In this document: one piece after another, positions 16,460 to 25,230 of the stretch | Layout of the letters: each line of letters begins with the position of its first letter | How positions within the stretch are numbered: position 1 is the stretch's first letter | NCBI GenBank assembly: GCA_002496565.1 | Contig: DAKJ01000015.1 | Location: forward strand, 1-48,561 | From: Methanosarcina sp. UBA289 | GTDB taxonomy: Archaea; Halobacteriota; Methanosarcinia; Methanosarcinales; Methanosarcinaceae | Length of the DNA: 48,561 bases | Direction of reading: 5' to 3' | Program-made: the position numbers and the translations under genes | Notes under the pieces: model-generated | The model's database searches: none | Told to the model about the DNA's origin: nothing | Seen by the model: the letters and a program-made list of their open reading frames with translations, nothing else

Positions 16460-16846
16460 GTGACTGAAGGAACTGAAGTAAAAATTGAAAGATTGAAGCG
16501 ATTCATCCCTGACGGAGACCAGTTTGAGTTCAGGGCACAAAGACTCAGTTCTCTGGTGAGCAGATTGAATGAAAAAGAATTATCTTCAGAAGCCAAAATT
16601 TTTAAAGCCCTTGCGGATGTCAATCGTGTTAAAATCATAAAGTTACTAAAAGAAGGAGAACTTTGTGTCTGTGAACTAACGACCGCACTCTTAACTTCTC
16701 AATCAACTGTTTCTCATCACCTGTCAGTACTAAAAAATGCAGGTCTGATCAAAGAAAGAAAAGAAGGAAAGTGGTCTTACTTTCGTCTTTCTGAAGGGGC
16801 AGTTATTGAAATCCTTAACCAGGTAAAGTTGCTTATCAATGAATAA
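16460..16846 (+). CDS. ArsR-family metalloregulator
   Basis: The 128-residue protein has a helical N-terminal extension (residues 1-40), then a winged helix KIFKALADVNRVKIIKLLKE, the metal box GELCVCEL (Cys69, Cys71) and recognition helix TSQSTVSHHLSVLKNAG. It begins with GTG and follows the zinc-ribbon gene by 27 bases. The extension is longer than in the other ArsR proteins here and may take part in dimerisation or add ligands. It is probably the repressor of its own operon, with the 15837 palindrome as target. Confidence 0.88.
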   Translation: MTEGTEVKIERLKRFIPDGDQFEFRAQRLSSLVSRLNEKELSSEAKIFKALADVNRVKIIKLLKEGELCVCELTTALLTSQSTVSHHLSVLKNAGLIKERKEGKWSYFRLSEGAVIEILNQVKLLINE

Positions 16847-17081
16847 TTTCGTATAACTTTTCCATCTAAAAGGCAAATTTTGGAATGAGCAAGAACTCCT
16901 CAAAAACATTTTTTTCTCGAGAAAATAGGAGTTGTAAATAGACTAATCATGGCAGTTCGAGATAGCGGTAGCTTTTATCAATTACCTAATGATTGCTGCT
17001 CTCTGCGATTGTTTTTGCAGATAAGCAGAAAAGGGAATGTTTAGACAGACAGATATTTGAAAGAATTTGAGGGGAGTAAGG

Positions 17082-17981
17082 ATGTTATGGGATAATTTAA
17101 TTGTGGCGACTAAGTTCTTTATTGAGATCGCGGTAGAACTTACTGTTTTATTTATTGGGATAATCTTTTTAGTGGGGCTGATTCAGGAGTATGTACCTGA
17201 AGAAACCATAAAAAAGGCTCTTGGAGGACAGAACAAAGTTATAGGCAGTGTTCTTGGAGCAGGATTTGGTGCACTTACTCCTTTCTGTTCCTGTTCAACC
17301 GTACCACTTCTTCTCGGGATGCTTAAGGCTGGTGTATCTTTTGCTGCAACAATGGCATTTCTCTTCTCGTCACCCTTGCTAAACCCGGTAATAATATCCA
17401 TGTTCATTATTCTGATGGGCTGGAAGATAGCCGCTCTCTATTTTACCGTCACTTTCGTGTCTACAATTGTTATTGGCCTTTTACTTGATAGACTTGGATT
17501 CTCCAGCCAGATTAAGTCAGTTACTGTTGTGCGAAATATCTGTGACTGTGAGCAGGAAATAAATGCGAAATCCAGAATACAGAGGTCTGCGGTATTTGCA
17601 TTTAGCCTTTTCCGTCAGCTTGTGCCTTATCTCCTTATCGGAGCAGGAATCGGGGCATTTATTCACGGATTCGTACCCACAGAGATTATTTCCCGTCTTG
17701 CAGGACAGGACAATCCTCTAGCAGTCCCTGTTGCTGCAATTATTGGTGTTCCCATCTATATCCGAGCTGAGACTATGATTCCCATTGGGCTTGCGCTCAT
17801 TGAAAAGGGAATGAGTGTGGGAGCTGTTTTGGCACTGATAATCGGCGGTGCTGGAGCCAGTATACCTGAGATAACTCTTCTTTCATCGATATTCAAGAAG
17901 AATCTACTGGCAGCCTTTGTGATGACTGTTTTTTCCATAGCTGTGGTTGCAGGGTATCTTGCAAATATGCTAACACTATGA
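17082..17981 (+). CDS. ArsP-type permease
   Basis: A second member of the SO0444/YraQ permease family, 299 residues from this start. The family motif is TPFCSCSTVPLLLGMLKAG (two cysteines), repeated in weaker form as IIGVPIYIRAETMIP. About eight transmembrane helices are visible, with a cytoplasmic loop carrying NICDCEQE. I chose ATG 17082 because GAGGGGAG/AAGG lies just upstream; the frame is open to a TTG at 17067. It follows the arsR-type gene with a gap of about 235 bases, in which I see no operator, so it may have its own promoter. It converges with arsC. Confidence 0.85.
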   Translation: MLWDNLIVATKFFIEIAVELTVLFIGIIFLVGLIQEYVPEETIKKALGGQNKVIGSVLGAGFGALTPFCSCSTVPLLLGMLKAGVSFAATMAFLFSSPLLNPVIISMFIILMGWKIAALYFTVTFVSTIVIGLLLDRLGFSSQIKSVTVVRNICDCEQEINAKSRIQRSAVFAFSLFRQLVPYLLIGAGIGAFIHGFVPTEIISRLAGQDNPLAVPVAAIIGVPIYIRAETMIPIGLALIEKGMSVGAVLALIIGGAGASIPEITLLSSIFKKNLLAAFVMTVFSIAVVAGYLANMLTL

Positions 17982-18037
17982 AAATCTTCAAAAAAAGTTA
18001 AGGAATGGTACCAGGCAAGCAGATTAAACACTTGGTA

Positions 18038-18502
18038 TCATTTTCCAAATACCTGGGAGATCCATTCTTTTATCTCATCTCTGACTTGGCGGAAAACTTT
18101 GAGCTTTTCTTCCTCTGATCCCGCAACTGCAGCAGGATCTTCAAAACTTTTGTGAATCACTTCTCTTGCTCTGGGATATTCGGTCGGAATCTCCAAGTTT
18201 GTACTGCAGATAGGACAGGAAACTTTAGCCCGATCACATACTGTGACTGCAATATCAAAAATGACATCATGGAATTCTTTGGGAGTTTTGGAATATTGAC
18301 TGGAGATATCGATGCCAATTTCCTTCATGACCATAACTGCATAAGGATTAACATTTGTGGCTTTAACACCAGCACTGTAAGCTTCATACCGATCTCGATA
18401 AATAGCCCTTAAGAGACCCTCGGCCATCTGAGACCTAGCTGAATTATGGGTACATAAAAAGAGAATTTTCTTCTTTTCCTGTGATTTCGTACTTTTTCTC
18501 AT
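18038..18502 (-). CDS. arsC: Arsenate reductase, low-molecular-weight phosphatase type
   Basis: The 154-residue protein has the P-loop LFLCTHNSARSQMAEG (Cys17-x5-Arg23) of the thioredoxin-coupled ArsC and LMW phosphatase family. It also has further cysteines in VTVCDRAKVSCPICS (89, 96, 99), which serve as the disulfide cascade in arsenate reductases, and the acid in SFEDPAAVAG. It reduces arsenate to arsenite for export by Acr3, with thioredoxin as electron donor; the thioredoxin-like protein at 13555 is a candidate. It is transcribed opposite to the upstream permease and converges with it. Confidence 0.9.
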   Translation of the reverse strand: MRKSTKSQEKKKILFLCTHNSARSQMAEGLLRAIYRDRYEAYSAGVKATNVNPYAVMVMKEIGIDISSQYSKTPKEFHDVIFDIAVTVCDRAKVSCPICSTNLEIPTEYPRAREVIHKSFEDPAAVAGSEEEKLKVFRQVRDEIKEWISQVFGK

Positions 18503-18665
18503 TTTGCTTTATTGCACATAATATTAAATTAGGGTTATGATTTTCTATTTCAAACAGATAAAATCTGCAAGATATCTAATTTCAATAATTACACCTGTAT
18601 CAAGAAACTGAAACATATCCTCATGCAGTTTAGTGCCTCTTTCGCAAACGTAGAAGCTTCAGTTA

Positions 18666-18950
18666 TCATTTTTTCAATTCCTTCTGAATCTCTTTTGCGA
18701 CATCTTTCACCATTTCCCCTACAAGATTTGCCTTATCACAATGAGAAGCTTCTTTCGGCTTACAATTAAGGAGAATACTCATTAGTCTATCGGCTGTCCT
18801 ATAACATTTTATATCCTCAAGCTTAACCAGAAGTTCAGATAAACTTTCACTGAACTCTCTGCATTTTTCGTGATTGCAAATAGCTTGCTCATGCAGTCGA
18901 CAGACATATTGAAAATCCTTTACGATTTCTTTTGGGAGATTCTCGACCAT
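18666..18950 (-). CDS. Hypothetical helical protein with Cys/His residues
   Basis: A 94-residue, mostly helical, charged protein. It contains VCRLHEQAICNHEKCREF, LLNCKPKEASHCDKANL and scattered His residues that could bind metal. It begins at an ATG with weak AGGG upstream. I do not recognise the family. It lies between arsC and the DsrH gene on the same strand, separated from each by more than 150 bases. Confidence 0.5.
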   Translation of the reverse strand: MVENLPKEIVKDFQYVCRLHEQAICNHEKCREFSESLSELLVKLEDIKCYRTADRLMSILLNCKPKEASHCDKANLVGEMVKDVAKEIQKELKK

Positions 18951-19010
18951 AATGATCGACCCTGTTAAGCAATTCGTTTTAACTATGTCTAAAGAACATT
19001 TAAAAATATA

Positions 19011-19049
19011 AAATTAAATTAAATTAAATTAAATTAAATTAAATTAAAT
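19011..19049. repeat. Simple repeat (AAATT)n
   Basis: Nearly eight copies of AAATT in direct tandem, in the spacer between the DsrH-like gene and the helical protein gene. It is a low-complexity microsatellite. Confidence 0.9.
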
Positions 19050-19100
19050 CATTTCAGTTACGTGGCATGAAATTAAAATTCAAATTTATTATTCGATATT

Positions 19101-19403
19101 TTAAAATGTGTACGTATGCTCGGAGTGTTCCATAACATCTTCTATAAACATAGCATAAAAGTTATCAGGAATTTTGACTTTATCTCCTGCCCTGATAGAT
19201 CTTGCCTCAAGATCTTCCTTGCACGCATAAACTTTGCACTCTGGCAATTCCTCCTCTATCTTGGTAAGTAAGTGATAGACCCCATCCCCAGCAAGGTAAA
19301 GTCTAACATTTTTGGTGCGATCAGCGAGTTTGAGACACAAATCTGACCTTGAATTAAGGGGAGGTCTTGTTAGCAGGAACACATTCGTTTGTTCTTGTTT
19401 CAT
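19101..19403 (-). CDS. DsrH/TusB-like sulfur-relay protein
   Basis: This 100-residue protein matches the DsrH/TusB small-subunit family: MKQEQTNVFLLTRPPLNSRS opening, LYLAGDGVYHLLTKI (about residues 36-50) and VYACKEDLEARSI, which holds a Cys near the usual position. In sulfur-oxidising bacteria and in TusBCD, these subunits pass sulfane sulfur to a partner protein. It is the last gene of a DsrE-DsrF-DsrH operon, 36 bases after DsrF. Archaea lack the usual dsrAB context here, so its role may be thiolation or sulfur trafficking. Confidence 0.75.
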   Translation of the reverse strand: MKQEQTNVFLLTRPPLNSRSDLCLKLADRTKNVRLYLAGDGVYHLLTKIEEELPECKVYACKEDLEARSIRAGDKVKIPDNFYAMFIEDVMEHSEHTYTF

Positions 19404-19439
19404 ATTATCATCCTATTCTCCCTTACTCAGAAACTAATG

Positions 19440-19784
19440 TTAAAGCAGAATAACACACTCCGATTTTTTCATAGATTCGAAAAAATCTTCCTCATCGGTC
19501 AATTCTAGGGTTTCTATAAAGTTTTCCTCAAAAAGCCCTCTTTCCATAAGTGAGGGTTCATGTACAAGTACCCTCAGTTCCCCGTATGCGTAAAGAATAT
19601 CTGCAAGGTTTGGCACTCCAAGTTTTCTGCTGTCCTGGCCGGCAATTACAAGATAAACTCCATCTCCATAAAGGCCGAGAATTACATCCATCTTGCTAAG
19701 GCCTACAGCAGCCGCATTCAATGCTCCAAAGGCTTTTTCACTGCCATATGGAGCTGTATCTAGCAGATAGAAAACTGATTTCAT
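19440..19784 (-). CDS. DsrF/TusC-like sulfur-relay protein
   Basis: The 114-residue protein has the DsrE/F fold and matches the middle subunit of the DsrEFH/TusDCB complex: SVFYLLDTAPYGSEKAFGA, then LGLYGDGVYLVIAGQDSR and VLVHEPSLMERG. It has only one Cys near the C-terminus (SECVILL), as expected because DsrF lacks the active-site cysteine. It has a GAGGT ribosome binding site upstream and lies 24 bases after the DsrE gene. Confidence 0.8.
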   Translation of the reverse strand: MKSVFYLLDTAPYGSEKAFGALNAAAVGLSKMDVILGLYGDGVYLVIAGQDSRKLGVPNLADILYAYGELRVLVHEPSLMERGLFEENFIETLELTDEEDFFESMKKSECVILL

Positions 19785-19808
19785 CGTTTATACCTCATTT
19801 TGGTTAGT

Positions 19809-20189
19809 TTATCTTGACAATGAAATTACTCTATCACTCTTGCTAAGCATTTCCGATAACTCATAAACGCTGGTAATTTTTATTCCAGGATAATAATCTC
19901 TACAATTACTTCCTTCTATAATTTCTTCCTCTGGAAGGTACCCTCTTGCACCAGCACATCGTGAACAGGCTCGTATCACTGCCCCCTTTTCCGTGAGTCC
20001 TGAAATGAGTTGTCCTGCATTGGTAAAGAAGGAAGGATTTTGACCTTTTTTGGGGATGTGTACTGCATCCAGATAGAGGAATATATTCACTTTATATTGT
20101 TCAAGTGCAGACTCCGCGAGTTTGTAAGCAATATCAGCATATTCTGAAATGTAAGGGCCGTCGGTGAGCACTATTGTTAACGTCTTCAT
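19809..20189 (-). CDS. DsrE/TusD-like sulfur-relay protein with active-site cysteines
   Basis: The 126-residue protein has the DsrE fold with the motif IRACSRCAGARGYL (a CxxC) followed by another Cys (GSNC). TusD and DsrE carry the persulfide on a Cys in this position. It has a strong AAGGAGG eight bases before the ATG and follows the Fe-S ArsR-type regulator by 36 bases on the same strand. Together with DsrF and DsrH it should form a heterohexamer. The sulfur donor and acceptor are unknown. Confidence 0.8.
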   Translation of the reverse strand: MKTLTIVLTDGPYISEYADIAYKLAESALEQYKVNIFLYLDAVHIPKKGQNPSFFTNAGQLISGLTEKGAVIRACSRCAGARGYLPEEEIIEGSNCRDYYPGIKITSVYELSEMLSKSDRVISLSR

Positions 20190-20225
20190 AATTCCTCCTT
20201 TAAAAGATATATTAGTAATTGTGAT

Positions 20226-21023
20226 TCAAATATAGGTAGCCAAAAATTGCAGACGCTCTTGATTGGTTGCATATTGTGACTCTTTAAGGAGCGTACATTT
20301 CTCAAGGTTGACCTGTCCTGCCATTAACCTTATTGCAAAGCTATAACATCCCTGTTCGCCACACTTGCCACAGTTGGTCTGAGGAAGGTATTTGTAAATA
20401 TCCATAAGTTCGACTTTGATCTTTTCCTTAGGAGGCGGAGTAATTCCTTTTTTGATAGCTTCATTGATAGCGTTTTTCAGGTTTTCAAGCTCTTCTTTAG
20501 CTTCATCCCCATTTTTAACCATTCTCATTACTACTTTTCCATTACCATAAATAGTTGTAATTATTTCTCCTTTTTTAACTATTAAGCTACTTTTTATATC
20601 CGAATAATTGGCTCTGGGAAAGATGGGTTCAAGAATCTTTAGGGCCCCATCCAATGGAGGAGCCATATCCGCAATTACCCTAAATTTTGAAGCATCTGCT
20701 ATACAGGGTAAAAATTGTCTAACTTCGGCAATCTCCACAGGCTTTGCCTGAGAAAGGTCTTTAACTTCTTCAATACCAATTTTTTTCTTATTTTCCAGGA
20801 AATTCTTTCCATACTCGCTTATTCTGACAGTCTCTTTTTCTAGCTCAATAAGGCCAGCATCTTTAAGAAACTTAAGATGGAAATCGAACGTTTTTTTCCC
20901 TATTACTTCTCCGATTTCCTCAACGTTTCTGTCTCCTTTTGCGAGGAAATTAATTATTTTCCTTCGGACTTTATTGGCCATAGCGAAATTCACCAATTTT
21001 GTCTCACTTGTGCCTCCTGACAT
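20226..21023 (-). CDS. ArsR-type winged-helix regulator fused to an Fe-S domain
   Basis: The 265-residue protein begins with an ArsR-like winged helix (residues 10-80, NKVRRKIINFLAKGD, FDFHLKFLKDAGLIEL). A middle domain (90-200) contains a conserved cysteine in RQFLPCIADASKFRV. The C-terminal four-cysteine domain (LPQTNCGKCGEQGCY..EKC, spacing Cys-x2-Cys-x4-Cys-x16-Cys) is like the [4Fe-4S] module of RnfB and CdhE. A redox- or Fe-S-sensing regulator is the natural reading. It is the first gene of an operon with dsrE, dsrF and dsrH, so it probably controls them. Its paralogue at 21477 shows the same layout. Confidence 0.8.
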   Translation of the reverse strand: MSGGTSETKLVNFAMANKVRRKIINFLAKGDRNVEEIGEVIGKKTFDFHLKFLKDAGLIELEKETVRISEYGKNFLENKKKIGIEEVKDLSQAKPVEIAEVRQFLPCIADASKFRVIADMAPPLDGALKILEPIFPRANYSDIKSSLIVKKGEIITTIYGNGKVVMRMVKNGDEAKEELENLKNAINEAIKKGITPPPKEKIKVELMDIYKYLPQTNCGKCGEQGCYSFAIRLMAGQVNLEKCTLLKESQYATNQERLQFLATYI

Positions 21024-21476
21024 CTTTACACCTACTAGAGCTATTGGGGTACAATTTTGACTCTCATAGGACTTACGCAGTTGAACTGAAAAATCAATAG
21101 CATTAGACCGTTAACTGTCTGAAATATGTCTTAAATCCGCAACGTTTATTGCACTTAATTTTGTTCCTCAAGTGCGTAAATCTATTCCATAATTCTTTAA
21201 CAGTACAAACCCATAATTCTTTAACAGTACAAACAAGTTTTTTAAGACGAAAATTCAGTTTTTCAAAGTCCATTCATTTAAAGAATAATTTATGGATTGA
21301 TTTTATAAAAACCAGGGCCAAATACCAAAAAGATTGATATATAAATTTGTTATCAGCTGCTTTCTAAAGAATATGGGTCAGATAGATCAAATCTAAAACA
21401 CTAGTAACTGAATATCATCAATTCTTCCATCGAGCCAGAGTTTCAGATTAACAATAATTTTTCTAGGAATTAAAAT
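21024..21476. other. Intergenic stretch between the two Fe-S ArsR-type genes
   Basis: No gene is supported. A direct repeat CATAATTCTTTAACAGTAC occurs twice near 21187-21236. ACTTACGCAGTTGAACTG at 21071-21088 resembles the TTACGCAGT elements elsewhere. At 21324-21346 ACCAAAAAGATTGATAT runs into ATATAAAT, a minus-strand TATA box about 310 bases before the ATG; the same CAAAAA-GATTGATAT block precedes the second paralogue near 22410. A long leader is possible. Confidence 0.45.
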
Positions 21477-22283
21477 TTAAATATAAGCGGTCAAAACTTG
21501 CAAATGCTCTTGGTTGAGTGCATATTGTTTCTCTTTAAGCGGTGTACACTTATCAATAGAAGCTTCATCACTCATCAGTTTTATTGCAAATGTATAGCAG
21601 CTTTGTTCACCGCACTTACCACAGTTAGTCTGAGGCAGATATTTATAGAGCTCCATAGGTTCGACTCTAACTTTTTCCCTCGGAGCTGGAGCTACGCCTT
21701 TTGCAATAGCATTATTAATGGTACTTTTCAGGTTTTCAAGTGATTCTCTAGCCTCACCCTCATTTTTAATCATTGTCATGGTGACTTTCCCAGTACCATA
21801 AATAGTTGTAATAATCTCTCCTTTTTGAATTATGAGGGCGTTTATTTTGTCAGAATATTTACCTCTGGAAAAAAGTGGTTCAAGAACCTTGAGGGTTCCA
21901 CCCAGGGGAGGAGCTATGTTTGCAATTACCCTAAACTTTGAGGAATCAGCTATACAGGGTAAAAATTGCCTGACTTCAGTAATCTCTATTGGTTTTGCCT
22001 GAGAAATATCTGCAGTTTTATCTGCACCTTTCTCTTCTTTATCTTTAAGGAAATTCTTTCCATATTCGCTTAGTCTCACAGTCCCTTCTTCGATTTCAAT
22101 CAAACTAGCCTGCTGAAGAAGCTTGAGATGGAAATCAAGCATGGTTTTCCCTACTTCTCCTTCTATTTCCTCAGTACTTTTATCTCCTGCCAATAAAAAG
22201 TTCATTATCTTCCGTCGGGTAGCATTGGACATAGCGTTGTTTACCAGTTTTATTTCATTAGGATTTCCAGGCATCTTTAACAC
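21477..22283 (-). CDS. ArsR-type winged-helix regulator fused to an Fe-S domain (second copy)
   Basis: A 268-residue paralogue of the regulator at 20226: winged helix (ATRRKIMNFLLAGD, LDFHLKLLQQASLIEI), middle domain with FLPCIADSSKFRVIA, and C-terminal Fe-S motif LPQTNCGKCGEQSCY..DKC with the same Cys-x2-Cys-x4-Cys-x16-Cys spacing. The two copies are similar along their full length, so they arose by duplication. The upstream sequence also shares a CAAAAAAGATTGATAT block. Nothing is co-transcribed downstream except possibly the first paralogue's operon, 450 bases on. Its own target is not known. Confidence 0.8.
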   Translation of the reverse strand: MLKMPGNPNEIKLVNNAMSNATRRKIMNFLLAGDKSTEEIEGEVGKTMLDFHLKLLQQASLIEIEEGTVRLSEYGKNFLKDKEEKGADKTADISQAKPIEITEVRQFLPCIADSSKFRVIANIAPPLGGTLKVLEPLFSRGKYSDKINALIIQKGEIITTIYGTGKVTMTMIKNEGEARESLENLKSTINNAIAKGVAPAPREKVRVEPMELYKYLPQTNCGKCGEQSCYTFAIKLMSDEASIDKCTPLKEKQYALNQEHLQVLTAYI

Positions 22284-22844
22284 CTACGAAAGTTATAAAA
22301 ATTTAACTTATTCTCTGACATAATAATATCAGTATTTCTTCTTTCAAAAATGAAATTTGATTCTCTTAATCGATATGGGTTTAGTTCATAAAAACCCACA
22401 GGATAGGTATCAAAAAAGATTGATATGAGTTTTAGAATCTAGCTTATTCATTTGTTATTCATTAATCCTAAAATTGTCGTAACTAAGACTTTTTATAGGA
22501 ATATTATCAACGTTTACTTCAGTCCCTCATCTATATAAATTTCCAAAATTAGATACGAATTCAGATAAGTATAAAAGGAGAAATTTATTCTTTTTTAGCT
22601 TTTTGAGCATATTCTGACATGTCTATAAAATCATATCTTCATTAAAAACATCAAATGTTAGAGGCACTCAATTTCAGTTTCTTATGAGTTTACAGATTTG
22701 AAAAAATTAAATCTCTAAGATTAATAACAAGAAAGGAGTGTTTTATCCTGAAATAATTTCGCTTTGAAACTTTTTTGCTTTTGTCCATATTTTCACAACC
22801 CACATAATCTTATTCCGATTCTGAATTTTGCCTCAATTAGTAGT
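22284..22844. other. Intergenic stretch upstream of the second Fe-S regulator
   Basis: It holds no gene I can support. GTATCAAA-AAAG-ATTGATAT at 22407-22426 fits the 8+4+8 operator layout seen at 14886, with two mismatches in the left arm. The remainder is AT-rich and without recognisable structure. Confidence 0.4.
22407..22426 (-). promoter_or_regulatory. Degenerate operator-like site before the Fe-S regulator
   Basis: GTATCAAA, spacer AAAG, ATTGATAT. The right half equals the half-site at 14898-14905. It lies about 125-145 bases upstream of the ATG at 22283. A related but less symmetric block precedes the other paralogue at 21324. Confidence 0.35.
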
Positions 22845-23228
22845 CTATTCCAGAATGCATCTTTGTGGTGATTCTAATTGTTCAAGTTTCAAAGCTCCAT
22901 GAGGCCTTTTGTTGTACCACTGAACGAATTCTTCGAACGATTGAAACTTCTCTTCTAAACCTCTGATATGTATCGAAAATCATTTCTCTAGTTTTCCGTT
23001 TGTCTGAGGATGTCTGACCCTTGCAAGTATTGGTTTAATTCCAAGTTTTCCAATTCGCCTTTTAAACTCACTGTCCCATGAACCATCTTTATTAATTCTG
23101 TGTGCTCCGAATTCACTTTCATGATCCATGATCAACTCCCTTAAAGGGTAAATATCCCAATAGTCTCTGACAAGTTCATCGATCACTTTAATAGTGTTTT
23201 CCATGTTACAATGAACGTATTGTGTTTT
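22845..23228 (-). pseudogene. Truncated integrase-type (IS481-like) transposase
   Basis: The 74-residue open frame (22980-23204) carries part of an rve-type DDE core: MDHESEFGAHRINKDGSWDS and IKPILARVRHPQTNGKLEK. The frame continues in the same register after an in-frame TGA (TGG to TGA after the catalytic region) with EFVQWYNKRPHGALKLEQLE, to a TAG at 22845. Homology also extends upstream without an ATG (QYVHCN) to about 23228. The N-terminal half is missing. It ends exactly where a kinase-gene copy begins. Confidence 0.75.
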
Positions 23229-23229
23229 C

Positions 23230-23445
23230 GTTCATATATATTCAAAAGAAGCTACAAAATCCCCTCCCTCATACTTGAATTACTGTGGGTATTGATCAAT
23301 GTAGCTATCAAGTAATAGTCTATATCTTGAGAAGCATTGAAAAAAGTACGATTTTTGGAAATGATAACAGTTTAGAGTCCTTATCAATTATACCTGATTT
23401 CATTTCTGCCCTTTTGTTACTTCCCGGCTATTAATTACAAGAAAC
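23230..23445 (-). pseudogene. Decayed second copy of the APH-like kinase 5' end
   Basis: Read on the minus strand, codons match SYIDQ..QFKYEGGNFVASFEY of the kinase at 2048-3115, here as SYIDQYPQ, a stop, then FKYEGGDFVASFEY. The similarity includes bases 5' of the start codon, to about 23445. The 3' side of the match stops at the transposase remnant. It is a partial duplicate, broken by a stop. Confidence 0.7.
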
Positions 23446-23560
23446 AATATAAAACAATGTGCGATTTAAAAAGTACAAAGAATCTATAATACCAAGTAAC
23501 TGTCCAATTGTTAATATTTATATTGTAAGAATTGCAGCAGGCCATATCACTTTTTGATAA

Positions 23561-24715
23561 TTATTTATCAAGTTTTTCAAATAGGGCAGGGCACCTCTCT
23601 TTTAATTTTATGAAAAGCTTTTCATCTAATTTTGCATTATAAAGGGTTTTTACATTACAAAGTTGGTCGACTAATAAGTGCTGAGCCCCTTCTAGATTTG
23701 CCTCCTTAAACTTAGCTCCTTGGAGATTAGCTTTTCTAAAGTTAACCATTTGAAGGTCAGCTCCATTGAAATTAGCCCCTCTGAGGTTAGCTCTTTGAAG
23801 GTTAGCACCCTCAAGTTTAGCTTTTATAAGGTTAGCACCATCGAGGTTAGCACTTTTAAGGTTAGCCTTTTGAAGTTTGGCTCTAATAAGTTTAGTTTTT
23901 ATGAGTTTAGCTCCTTGAAGGATAGCTTCCTTAAGTTTTGCCTCTTCCAAGTTAGTTCCCTCAAAATTAGCCTTTCTAAGGTTAGCTCCTTTAAGTTGAG
24001 CCTTTTCAAGGTTAGATTTTCCAAGGTCAGCTCCTTGAAGATTAGCTTTTCTAAGGTCTGTTCTTTGGAGATTAGCTTCTTGAAGATTAGCTCCTTGAAG
24101 GTTAGCTCTCTGCAGGTTAGCCTCTTCAAGGTCAGCTCCTTGAAGGTCAGCTTCTTGGAGGTTAGCTTTTTCAAGATCAGTTCTTTTAAGGTTAGTCTCT
24201 TTAAGGTTAGTTCCTTCAAGATTAGCTTTTTCAAGGTCAGCTCCTTGAAGGTCAGCTCCTTGAAGATCAGCTCCTTGAAGATTAGCCTGTTGAAGATCAG
24301 CTTCACAAAATATAGTCCTTTGAACTTTAGCCCTTTCAAGATTTGCTTCTACAAGCTCTGTTCTTTGGAGGTTAGCTTCTTGAAGGTTAACCTCTTGAAG
24401 GTTAGCTCCTTGAAGGTTAGCTCCTTGAAGGTTAGCCCCTTGAAGGTCAGCCCCTTGAAGGTCAGCTTGATAAAGTGTGGCCATTTGAAGTTTAACTCTA
24501 TGAAGATTAGCCTCTTGAAGATTAGCTCCTTGAAGGTTAGAACCTATAAAATTAGCCTTTTCAAGGTTAGCTCCTTTAAAGTTAGCTCCTTGAAGGTTAG
24601 AACCTATAAAATTTGCCTCTTCAAGATTAGCCTCTATAAAATCGGCTCCTTTAAGCTCAGCCTTTATAAAATTAGCTCCTTGAAGATCTTTTTTTTCTTT
24701 ATAATCCATTTTCAA
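23561..24715 (-). CDS. Pentapeptide-repeat protein
   Basis: The 384-residue protein consists almost wholly of A(N/D)L(Q/E/K)x repeats (about 65), for example LQGADLQGADLEKANLEGTN, which fold as a right-handed beta-helix. The short N-terminal lysine-rich part (MKMDYKEKKD) and the C-terminal tail (QLCNVKTLYNAKLDEKLFIK) are not repetitive. No signal peptide or transmembrane segment is present. Functions in this family are varied (for instance DNA-gyrase mimicry or scaffold). It is flanked by mobile-element debris and stands alone. Confidence 0.85.
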   Translation of the reverse strand: MKMDYKEKKDLQGANFIKAELKGADFIEANLEEANFIGSNLQGANFKGANLEKANFIGSNLQGANLQEANLHRVKLQMATLYQADLQGADLQGANLQGANLQGANLQEVNLQEANLQRTELVEANLERAKVQRTIFCEADLQQANLQGADLQGADLQGADLEKANLEGTNLKETNLKRTDLEKANLQEADLQGADLEEANLQRANLQGANLQEANLQRTDLRKANLQGADLGKSNLEKAQLKGANLRKANFEGTNLEEAKLKEAILQGAKLIKTKLIRAKLQKANLKSANLDGANLIKAKLEGANLQRANLRGANFNGADLQMVNFRKANLQGAKFKEANLEGAQHLLVDQLCNVKTLYNAKLDEKLFIKLKERCPALFEKLDK

Positions 24716-25230
24716 CCACTCAAATCTAGACTTTAATAAACACTGCTATCTTACAGTTAATTTGATGGATTACATAAACGTAGTTAATACGTATATAAAT
24801 TAATATTAAATAACCTCAATGTCTTCAGATAATATTTTATACTTCTCTTAGTTTAGTCTCCAAAATCAATATAAATTCTCCGAACTTGAAAAGAAATCCA
24901 ACACTGATAAAACTTGGAAAAAAGCTACATATATAAAAGATAATTATCGAGCTCATTCCAAAACTCAAAGTTGCTTCTCCGAAGCCCATATTCTGAATAG
25001 TTAATTGAGTTTCAGATTACGGAAAAATTGCTTTGGCTGAAATTGAGGATTTCTACAAAGCCAATATACGATACGACATCAAGTGCCACGAAAGATAAAC
25101 ATTGAGTAAATCCCAACTGCATTTTGGTACTTGAAATAATTATTTGATTCTCCAGTTGAGTAAATGTTTTCTTAGAAAATCCAAAAAAGGCTTTAAACGA
25201 CTTAAAATAAACTACTAAAAAGTTTATAAT
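24716..25230. other. Non-coding stretch with a transposase-like remnant
   Basis: Bases about 24951-25010, read on the minus strand, encode YSEYGLRRSNFEFWNELD. A related coding remnant at 38926-38985 reads MGLREAILKLWDELTRY. The two stretches share about 60 bases, which suggests ends of one element family. The rest has no recognisable gene. Confidence 0.4.

Noticed and set aside
23720..24736. Long plus-strand open frame opposite the pentapeptide-repeat gene
   Set aside because: It is an artefact of the repeated codons: the GCTAACCT-type repeats contain no stops on the other strand, and its product is a low-complexity mirror (KVSSLKISSL).
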